A stretch of 64,000 bases of DNA from Stutzerimonas stutzeri (GTDB lineage Bacteria > Pseudomonadota > Gammaproteobacteria > Pseudomonadales > Pseudomonadaceae). Where the stretch lies: positions 1-64,000 of the forward strand of contig NZ_JAGQFP010000003.1 in NCBI RefSeq assembly GCF_019090095.1, in the 5' to 3' direction. The notes under the pieces were generated by a model. It was not told the origin of the DNA and searched no databases. It was given only the letters and a program-made list of their open reading frames with translations. This document shows, one piece after another, positions 56,510 to 62,958 of this stretch (its first letter is position 1; each line of letters opens with the position of its first letter). The position numbers and the translations under genes were made by a program.

Positions 56510-57829
56510 ATGAGCGGAAAACCGGCGGCTCGCCAAACTGACCCCACCTCTTGCCCCATGCCTGGCCATGGCACAAACCCCATCGCAACGGGTTCCCCGA
56601 ACGTCTTCTTCGATAACCTGCCTGCCGCACGGATGAGCGATACGTCAGCCTGTGGCAGCCCGATAGTGGGCGCTGTAGCAAGCACAGTACTGATCAACGG
56701 TCTGCCGGCCGCGACACTTGGGAGTACGGGAGGCCATGGGAGCGTCATCATCGGCGGATCCGGTAGCGTGATCATCGGCGACAGCCCAGTAGCCGCCCCT
56801 TTCACAGCACCAAGCCCATCAACACTGGCTGCAGCAGCCACCCCGGTTGCGGCAGCGGCAGTGCCCACGAGCCAGTCTTCTGCCGCCCCTCTTGCGGCCC
56901 AACCGGCAATGCCCGCCGGCAGCATTACGCGGCCTGCGTCGGCGACTGGTCGAGCGGCAGCTGCCGAAAAGATCCTGGACGACTTCGAGTGCTCAATTTC
57001 TACCGATCGAGTCTTCAACGACTCCGAACATCCAATGGGTACAGCCAGTGACCCGTTCGAGAAGAGTAAGGTCATAGAGCAGCTACGAGTACGCCTGGCA
57101 AGATCGCAAGGGCAGTATGTGTCGACTCAGGAAAGAATCACCCCTCAGCCGAACCAGCAAGAGACTAGCCTGTGCGGGCCTGCCGCCTTCTTCTACGCGC
57201 TGCTGAAGGATCGTCCCGATCTTTATGCCCAATCGATCATCAATCTATGGGAAACAGGGGAAACCACGATCGGGCAGCTACACATCAAACCCAGCTACGG
57301 CTGCCGGAATCCGAAGAACTTCAGCGACACGGCGGCAGGAGACCGGATATCCGCGATTGACTGGATCTCGCTGGCCAGTCTTCGAGACAGCGAGAACGTC
57401 CTGCTCGATTACGACTCCCCTAGCGACCAGGTATCAGGAATTACTCTCCCCAGCAAAGTAGAGTCATGGTTTACCAAGGCTGGCGCCACCGTTGTCTTCG
57501 ATAACATCCAGTTCAGGGGGCACATCAACCAGGAGAAGTTCCTAGAGTTGCTCAGCTACCTGAGCCCTCAGCACCATGTCACTTCTCTAGTTTGCGCCTC
57601 GATGGTGGAAGGCGGCGCAGGGGTCGGGAAGAATCACTGGATAGTTTGGGAAGGAGCGCCGCAGACCCAAAACGGTGAAATCAATCAGACCACCGCGCCC
57701 GAGGAAAAAATCGTCAATTCTCGGATGTTTTCTTGGGGCTACGTTTCGCACCAAGTCACGCGCAGCTATACGCTTAGTAAGCTCGTCAATGACATATACG
57801 GCGGGGCCGTATTCAGCAAAATCCCATAA
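56510..57829 (+). CDS. PAAR-domain type VI effector with papain-like cysteine hydrolase C-terminus
   Basis: Predicted T6SS spike-tip effector of 439 aa. Residues 1-97 form a PAAR domain (MSGKPAARQTDPTSCPMPG, with repeated GS-x-V-I-I-G-turn strands). An Ala/Pro/Thr-rich linker (about 98-150) follows. The C-terminal about 290 residues match no family I can name, but hold SLCGPAAFF at about residue 222 and NHWIVWEG at about 376. This Cys-Gly-Pro and His order is seen in papain-like/C39-like peptidases and amidases. GGGAG lies 8 nt before the ATG. The lipoprotein gene 17 nt downstream is a likely immunity gene, which would place the target in the periplasm. Confidence 0.8.
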   Translation: MSGKPAARQTDPTSCPMPGHGTNPIATGSPNVFFDNLPAARMSDTSACGSPIVGAVASTVLINGLPAATLGSTGGHGSVIIGGSGSVIIGDSPVAAPFTAPSPSTLAAAATPVAAAAVPTSQSSAAPLAAQPAMPAGSITRPASATGRAAAAEKILDDFECSISTDRVFNDSEHPMGTASDPFEKSKVIEQLRVRLARSQGQYVSTQERITPQPNQQETSLCGPAAFFYALLKDRPDLYAQSIINLWETGETTIGQLHIKPSYGCRNPKNFSDTAAGDRISAIDWISLASLRDSENVLLDYDSPSDQVSGITLPSKVESWFTKAGATVVFDNIQFRGHINQEKFLELLSYLSPQHHVTSLVCASMVEGGAGVGKNHWIVWEGAPQTQNGEINQTTAPEEKIVNSRMFSWGYVSHQVTRSYTLSKLVNDIYGGAVFSKIP

Positions 57830-57846
57830 CAAGGAAAGCGCCTTAT

Positions 57847-58242
57847 ATGCTACGGAAAGCACTCTGCGTCATCGGCTTAATGCTGCAGCTGGCGGGATGT
57901 GAAGCAGTCATGTTCGGTGGAGTGGTCGGTAGCTGCGCAATGCGGCCCGAACCGACCCTGCTGCCGGAGGCCTTGCCAGCCGCCAAAGTCGGAGTTCCGT
58001 ACAGCGTACAGCTCAGCGTGACCAATACTTCTTCACCTGTCCACGGCATCTATGTAAGTGATGCCCACCCCTTACCCGATGGACTGAGTATCCATCACCA
58101 AAACCGCGAACCGACTGGGCACATCAACGGCACTCCGATCAAGGCTGGCGCCTATGAAGTGCATATATCCGCCGGCACCTATGGCACCCAGTGCGCCGGC
58201 CTCAGGGCACGCCGCGTCTATACGCTCAAAGTGGCGGAATAA
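57847..58242 (+). CDS. small lipoprotein, putative immunity protein
   Basis: 131-aa protein with a lipoprotein signal (MLRKALCVIGLMLQLAGC, lipobox LAGC, so Cys18 is lipidated). The rest resembles a putative Ig-like (He_PIG) fold: VGVPYSVQLSVTN, LPDGLSIHH, GTPIKAGAYEVHISAG. It follows the PAAR effector by 17 nt with AAGGAAAG upstream. Effector-adjacent lipoproteins commonly neutralise periplasm-acting T6SS toxins; this role is inferred from position only. Confidence 0.6.
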   Translation: MLRKALCVIGLMLQLAGCEAVMFGGVVGSCAMRPEPTLLPEALPAAKVGVPYSVQLSVTNTSSPVHGIYVSDAHPLPDGLSIHHQNREPTGHINGTPIKAGAYEVHISAGTYGTQCAGLRARRVYTLKVAE

Positions 58243-58307
58243 CCGCCCATGCGCCAGCCAGAACGTGGCGCACGTTTACAAAATAAAGCGAAGAAATAGT
58301 AAAGCCC

Positions 58308-58957
58308 ATGAATAGCCTTCGACGCACCTCTCTCATTGGCCTGGCCGTTCTGCCACTGGTTGCCCTGGGACTTCATTCTGCCGTCACCCGAATAGATCCC
58401 AACCCTCGGCATACCGTAAGCGAGCAACTCGATGAGCTAAACGGCGTAGCCATTTACTACAACGGAGGGGTCAACACGGTGCAAGGCGTAACCTGACGCA
58501 GGACGGCTACAACCTTGGCCTTCGCTATCAGTGCGTTGAGTTCGTCAAACGCTACTACTTCGAGCACCACGGCCACCGCATGCCGGACAGCTACGGGCAT
58601 GCCAAAGACTTCTTCGATCCACAGGTCGGTGACGGCGCCCTGAATGCCAGGCGCGGCCTGTTGCAATTCACCAACGGCAGTACCGCGCCGCCGCAAGCGG
58701 AAGACCTGCTGGTGTTCGCCCCCTCGCTGCTCAACCGCTATGGGCACGTTGCGATCATTGCCAGCGTCGGCAGCGACACGCTGCAAATAGCCCAGCAGAA
58801 CCCAGGTCCCTTCGGTAGCGCCAGGGAATCAATCCCCTTCTCCCGGCGTGAAGGCCGCTGGTATATCGAGAATGACCGGGTGCGGGGTTGGCTCCGGCTG
58901 CCTGCAGCGAATGAGCAAATCCCAACGCTCGATCAACCTGTCGGGCTGATGCACTAG
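58308..58957 (+). pseudogene. CHAP-domain cysteine hydrolase, frameshifted
   Basis: The first frame (58308-58496) encodes a signal or membrane anchor and DELNGVAIYYNGGVNTVQG. It stops just after the point where the second frame continues with NLTQDGYNLGLRYQCVEFVKRYY and runs to 58957. Catalytic Cys (YQCVEF) and His (RYGHVAIIA) of the CHAP fold are in the second part. Joining the two needs one extra base near 58485, giving about 215 aa. CHAP enzymes cut peptidoglycan cross-bridges. A single-base sequencing error would make it intact. Confidence 0.75.
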
Positions 58958-59009
58958 CCACGCCGTGCCGAGTTCGCAGGCGTGAGTTCCGGGCTTGTGG
59001 ATTAGACAG

Positions 59010-59072
59010 TGAGTCGAATAGCCGGCATTATCGGCTCATCATTTGAGCCGAATAAGCTCGCTAATCGGCTCA
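59010..59072. promoter_or_regulatory. four-copy operator array upstream of fic
   Basis: The unit TGAGYCGAWTA occurs four times in alternating orientation within 63 bp: 59010-59020 (+), 59028-59038 (-), 59044-59055 (+, one extra A) and 59062-59072 (-), ending 21 nt before the fic start. The Fic protein has its own winged-helix domain, so autoregulation is likely. Confidence 0.7.
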
Positions 59073-59093
59073 CAGACGAGACGAGCAGCCCTC

Positions 59094-60233
59094 ATGAATG
59101 ACCCGCTCTGGATTTGGCAGCAACCCAACTGGCCGCAATTCAGCTGGCAAGCCGAACCGCTAGCCCCGCTGCTGCGCGCGTGCGCCCAGGCTCAGGGCCG
59201 ACTACTCGGGATGCTCGGCGCTGTGGGTAGTGACACCGAAGCGCAGAGCAGCCTGGATGCCATGCTGCAGAACATTGTCACCTCGTCGGCAATCGAGGGC
59301 GAGCAGCTGAATGTGGGCTCGGTGCGTTCATCACTGGCACGGCGCCTGGGGTTGAACGAAGAAGGTCGCACCACCTCTCGATCCGAAGGCCTGGCGGAAC
59401 TGTTGCTAGATGCCACTCACAGCTATCAGCGGTCACTCGACCTGCAGAGGCTGTTCACCTGGCATGGCTGGTTGTTCCCCAGCGACGACCACCTGCTGGC
59501 CCGCCCGCTACGCATCGGCATGCTGCGCGGCGAAGAGCCCATGCAGGTCGTTTCGGGCCGGCTCGACCGCCCTACCGTGCATTTCGAGGCGCCACCCCGT
59601 ACAGGGCTGGAAGCGCTATTGAACGACTTCCTCGCCTGGTTCGAGAGTAGCCGTAGCGATGCCGGCCTCGACCCGTTTCTACGGGCCGGCATTGCGCACT
59701 TCTGGTTCGTTACCCTGCACCCCTTCGATGACGGCAACGGTCGCCTTACGCGCGCCATCACCGACCTGGCACTGGCTCAGGGCGAGCAGCAGGCCATCCG
59801 CTTTTACGCCATGTCAGCGAGCATCCTCGACGACCGCGCCGGCTATTACCGCATCCTGGAAGCCAGCCAGAAGGGCACGCTGGATATCACCGCCTGGCTG
59901 CAATGGTTCCTCGCAACGCTGCTCAAGAGCCTGGAGCAGGCCCTTGCTCGTATCGACCGTGTGTTGGTCAAGGCACGCTTCTGGCAGGCTCACCGCAACC
60001 AAGCCTTGTCTGCCGAGCAGATCAAAGTGCTTAACCGCCTGCTCGATGGCGGCGAACGGGGGTTCGAGAACGGAATCAGTGCCGCTCAATACCAAGCCGT
60101 GGCCAAAGTGTCGAAAGCCACCGCCACGCGCCATCTGAGCGATCTAGTCGAGAAGGGCTGCCTTTCCCGGCTGCCCGGCGGCGGGCGCAGCACGCGCTAC
60201 CAGATACAGCACTCGGCAAACGCTCACGGCTGA
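59094..60233 (+). CDS. Fic family AMP-transferase with DUF4172 and winged-helix domains
   Basis: 379-aa protein predicted to AMPylate a target. The N-terminal DUF4172 domain starts WIWQQPNWPQFSWQ. An inhibitory helix motif SSAIEGEQLN (about residues 61-70) of the class II type follows, then the Fic core with the full motif HPFDDGNGRLTR (about 209-220). The C-terminal winged helix (about 320-375, VSKATATRHLSDLVEKGCLSRL) binds DNA. All catalytic residues are present. Start at 59094 (ATGAATGACCCGCTC); an upstream ATG would run into the operator array. No antitoxin partner is seen; the in-built helix is the expected control. Confidence 0.88.
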   Translation: MNDPLWIWQQPNWPQFSWQAEPLAPLLRACAQAQGRLLGMLGAVGSDTEAQSSLDAMLQNIVTSSAIEGEQLNVGSVRSSLARRLGLNEEGRTTSRSEGLAELLLDATHSYQRSLDLQRLFTWHGWLFPSDDHLLARPLRIGMLRGEEPMQVVSGRLDRPTVHFEAPPRTGLEALLNDFLAWFESSRSDAGLDPFLRAGIAHFWFVTLHPFDDGNGRLTRAITDLALAQGEQQAIRFYAMSASILDDRAGYYRILEASQKGTLDITAWLQWFLATLLKSLEQALARIDRVLVKARFWQAHRNQALSAEQIKVLNRLLDGGERGFENGISAAQYQAVAKVSKATATRHLSDLVEKGCLSRLPGGGRSTRYQIQHSANAHG

Positions 60234-60265
60234 TCCGCAACGATAAAGCAGCGAACCGGGCGCGC

Positions 60266-60288
60266 CGTAATGGTATAGTGCCATTACG
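60266..60288. promoter_or_regulatory. palindromic operator overlapping a -10 box, upstream of the NERD gene
   Basis: Perfect 8-bp inverted repeat CGTAATGG/CCATTACG with a 7-nt spacer containing TATAGT, 47 bp before the NERD start. A repressor bound here would cover the promoter, a layout common in toxin-antitoxin genes. Confidence 0.55.
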
Positions 60289-60335
60289 CCAAGTTTCGGT
60301 ACTATCCGGTTAATTCTGGATTACTAGGATAGGAA

Positions 60336-60677
60336 ATGGACTTCTCCCCCACCATCGCTCAGGTCTGGGGCATGCTGGCGTGGTTTATCCCAGCCGCACT
60401 TCTGATCGGCCTGCTCAAGTCGCCTTGGGCCAAGGGTCATATTGGCGAACTGCTGGTGCGGCTGTTTGCTCACTGGCAGCTGGACAAGCATACCTACCGC
60501 CGCCTGCACAACGTCACGCTCGACACGCCAGACGGCACCACGCAGATCGACCACATATTCCTCTCGCCCTACGGCATCTTCGTGCTGGAAACGAAGAACA
60601 TGAGCGGCTGGATCTTCGGCAGCGAGAAGCAAGCGCAGTGGACGCAGAAGCTCTACAAACGCACCTTCCCATTTTGA
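60336..60677 (+). pseudogene. truncated NERD-domain protein
   Basis: 113 aa: an N-terminal membrane helix (VWGMLAWFIPAALLIGLL), then a NERD (nuclease-related) domain with GELLVRLF, QIDHIFLSPYGIFVLETKNMSGWIFG. The acidic and Lys residues of the nuclease-like core are present. It stops at KRTFPF, where relatives continue with more NERD sequence and often a zinc ribbon. The following bases show no continuation, so the 3' half was lost by deletion or replacement. Confidence 0.7.
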
Positions 60678-60766
60678 GTGATCTTGATCGCCGTCCAAGC
60701 CGATGACACTTTTTGACTCAATGCTAAAAACAAGTGAATAGTACCCTTAGAGCCTGCTCGTGCTGG

Positions 60767-61054
60767 TTACCGCTGCTTACACATCTCCAATTCCTCTTGG
60801 TTGCTCAGCGCGGTTTCAATTCCGAGACGATATTTGCAGTAATCAATTACCTGCTTACGCTGCTCAGATGTCAACTTCTCCAAGGGTTTATCGTCAGCGT
60901 CATTGGCGAATAGGTGCCTGAATTTGACCTGCAGAGTGGGGGACTTCTTGATGAAAAACACCTTGCTCACTTCTGCATCATCAAGAGACTCGTAATAGCC
61001 GACATAGAGCACGGCAAGTACGCAAAGAATGGTCAAAGCGATCAATTTTTTCAT
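60767..61054 (-). CDS. small membrane-anchored protein, putative amidase immunity
   Basis: 95 aa with an N-terminal membrane anchor or uncleaved signal (MKKLIALTILCVLAVLYVGYY) and a charged periplasmic part with two cysteines (DYCKYRL, EMCKQR) that could form a disulfide. Its start overlaps the end of the amidase gene by 4 nt (61051-61054). Location and periplasmic exposure fit an immunity protein for the amidase effector. No family recognised. Confidence 0.65.
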   Translation of the reverse strand: MKKLIALTILCVLAVLYVGYYESLDDAEVSKVFFIKKSPTLQVKFRHLFANDADDKPLEKLTSEQRKQVIDYCKYRLGIETALSNQEELEMCKQR

Positions 61055-61767
61055 GAGCTCGGGGGAAACAGCAGGCCGGTTTCAGATCGAATGGCGCGCA
61101 CCAGTTCCATACCAATGTTACCAGGGCAAATCTTGCCATCGCTCGACTGCCCCGGATACTCACGGTGGCCACCAAAGTGCTTAATCACGAAAACGCTCTT
61201 AAGAGCCGTGATCAGATTAACCACACCGTCAATTTGTGCGGCAGGAATGGTGTTGGTGGTGTTGTACCCCCAAGACTCCAGAGTCTTTCGGCCGAAAGCG
61301 ACGAGATCACCGCCTTCTTGAGCTGTTGTCAGGTTATCGAGCAAGACAATCCCAATCACACCAGTGTTGTAGTTCCGAACGCTTGAACCCTTGAGCCGAA
61401 TGTCCCGCCCCTCATAGATGACGCCGGAACAGTCGATGCCGAAGTGATAGCCGATGTCGTCATAGCCCTGTCCCATGTGTTCCTCTTGGGTTTCAAGCAT
61501 CTGCTCTGCGCCACCCCCGCATTCATAACTTCGACCAGCATGGTGGAGGGCAACCATCGTGTAGTCCCAATCGCTGTCCATCCCGTTGTTACCTTTGACC
61601 GCCCCCCAGGCTGAGCGTGAAACGTATCGATGTCCAAGCTCTTGCACTTTACGGATGATCGCTTCACGGGTCGCGGCGCGGTCGTTAACGGTGATAGTAA
61701 TCGGTGCCAACGGCTGCCCCGGCTTGACCTCTTGGGCGTTCGCGATGGTGTTGAAGGTACCAGTCAC
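61051..61767 (-). CDS. PGRP/Amidase_2 N-acetylmuramoyl-L-alanine amidase, predicted T6SS effector
   Basis: 238-aa zinc amidase that should cut the MurNAc-L-Ala bond in peptidoglycan. Motifs follow T7 lysozyme/PGRP: SRSAWGA, zinc His in ALHHAGRS, DIGYHFGIDCSGVIYEGRD, zinc His in HFGGHREYPGQ and zinc Cys in KICPGN. There is no signal peptide, as expected for a toxin carried by a secretion machine. It overlaps the PAAR gene by 4 nt upstream (61764-61767) and the putative immunity gene by 4 nt downstream. Confidence 0.88.
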   Translation of the reverse strand: MTGTFNTIANAQEVKPGQPLAPITITVNDRAATREAIIRKVQELGHRYVSRSAWGAVKGNNGMDSDWDYTMVALHHAGRSYECGGGAEQMLETQEEHMGQGYDDIGYHFGIDCSGVIYEGRDIRLKGSSVRNYNTGVIGIVLLDNLTTAQEGGDLVAFGRKTLESWGYNTTNTIPAAQIDGVVNLITALKSVFVIKHFGGHREYPGQSSDGKICPGNIGMELVRAIRSETGLLFPPSS

Positions 61768-62306
61768 AGGGCTTCCTCCTTGAATTCGCCCAACGCCCGC
61801 GCGGGGGACCGAAAGAGGACATGGATCGAGATAACGGAGCTCTCGGATGGCGCTTTAACATGGGCAAGGCCATCAGCATCAGTCACGCCAAACACTTCCT
61901 TGCCATCAACCGTCGCAACGAAATCGCGATAGGCAAGCGGCTGGCTGGTTTCGCTATCAGTGATTGCGAAAACCTGGGCGAAAGTTTTGGAGAACTGGAG
62001 AGGGAAAGGAGCCTGGAAGGGGGCAGCAGAGTGGCTGTCGCCGATGAGTACGGTACCAGAACCAGCTATGACGGTATTGCCGTGTGCGCAACTACTACTA
62101 ACGGTCGCCGCGTGCAGGCCATTTATAATGACCGTCGATGACAGCCCAGCGACGAGCGGACTGCCACAGGCACTTGAGTCTGTCTCGCGAGCAGCAGGAA
62201 GCCCATCAAACAAGACATTTGGGGAGCCAACTGTAATTGGGTTAGTGCCGTGCCCAGGGACCGGGCAGCTGGTGGGATCAGAAAGACGAGCAGCAGGCTT
62301 GGCCAT
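61764..62306 (-). CDS. PAAR-domain protein with C-terminal extension, T6SS cargo carrier
   Basis: 180 aa. Residues 1-97 are a PAAR domain very similar to that at 56510 (MAKPAARLSDPTSCPVPGHGTNP). The rest (about 105-165, VFAITDSETSQPLAYRDFVATVDG...GVTDADGLAHVK) resembles a carboxypeptidase-regulatory-like beta-sandwich. It probably docks the separate amidase on the VgrG-PAAR spike. First gene of a PAAR-amidase-immunity operon with 4-nt overlaps. Confidence 0.85.
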   Translation of the reverse strand: MAKPAARLSDPTSCPVPGHGTNPITVGSPNVLFDGLPAARETDSSACGSPLVAGLSSTVIINGLHAATVSSSCAHGNTVIAGSGTVLIGDSHSAAPFQAPFPLQFSKTFAQVFAITDSETSQPLAYRDFVATVDGKEVFGVTDADGLAHVKAPSESSVISIHVLFRSPARALGEFKEEAL

Positions 62307-62720
62307 ACGAGTTCCTTTCGTTTGTGGTCAGAAACTGAACCCTACCAAAACTGATCTGAGCTATCGACCGGCAGATCAGTGGAGCGTGACCTGTATAGGG
62401 AAAGTCCGACGCAGCTCGGCGCCTACTAGCTCGTTAGCCGAAAAATTTTCATCAACGGCTCTGTACTCTGCCGGGCTGCGACTGATCGGGGCTGTAGGGC
62501 CATGCCTGATTTGCGACACGACCCACAGCACTCGTTCAGTTATCGCCAACGCAAAACCTGACCGTTTCCCGGTACAAAAAACAGTACACTGGCGGTACAG
62601 TGCCTAGCTTCTGTCACTTTTGCAAAATTTCGCTCAAGCCCAGTAACGACGCAGCCTTCAGCTTATTTTACTTACGCTGATCTGCTCACGGTTTTACTGG
62701 GCTTGCTGCGTCCCGAGGCA
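62307..62720. other. right-end non-coding part of the islet
   Basis: No convincing gene. It contains three GTACA units at 62572, 62584 and 62595, spaced about one helical turn. It also has interleaved inverted repeats AAGCCCAGTAA/TTACTGGGCTT (62636-62646, 62694-62704) and GACGCAGC/GCTGCGTC (62648-62655, 62705-62712) just before the right attachment repeat. These may be recombinase or excisionase arm sites. The promoter of the leftward PAAR operon must also lie here. Confidence 0.45.
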
Positions 62721-62766
62721 ACTCATAAACCTTTGGTCCACGGTTCGAGTCAGCGTGGGCCCACCA
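62721..62766 (+). repeat. attR: degenerate copy of the tRNA 3' end
   Basis: 46 nt matching 55517-55562 in the same orientation with about four mismatches, including 22 identical bases through the variable loop and T-arm. No complete tRNA can form here. It marks the right end of the 7.2-kb islet. Confidence 0.85.
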
Positions 62767-62772
62767 CCTTGA

Positions 62773-62800
62773 AAGCTGCGCATTGCGCGGCTTTTTTGTT
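62773..62800 (+). terminator. probable original tRNA terminator, displaced by the islet
   Basis: Stem AAGCTGCGC/GCGCGGCTT (one G-T pair) with a 3-nt loop followed by TTTTGTTT, 7 nt after attR. This is the place a terminator of the tRNA gene would occupy before integration. Confidence 0.75.
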
Positions 62801-62928
62801 TCTCCGCATCGGCATGCTGAATGAAACCAACCTCTTTCAAATAACCCAATCGCATATAAAGCTGAACAAACGTTCCTAGACTCTCTAAGCTTGACCCCCT
62901 TATCGTTCGCGCGAGGTCGCCGTGTGGG

Positions 62929-62944
62929 GTGGCCGCTTCGCCAC
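62929..62944 (+). promoter_or_regulatory. hairpin next to the ribosome-binding site of the SLC13 gene
   Basis: GTGGC/GCCAC stem with a 6-nt loop ends 4 nt before the ribosome-binding site (AAGGA), 14 nt before the ATG. It could influence translation; no known riboswitch class is recognised. Confidence 0.3.
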
Positions 62945-62958
62945 GCTTAAGGACGTCC

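Noticed and set aside
61960..62607. 215-codon plus-strand open frame at the right end of the islet
   Set aside because: Mostly antisense to the PAAR gene; no ribosome-binding site and no recognisable domain. I considered an integrase C-terminus but saw no Arg-His-Arg-Tyr motifs.
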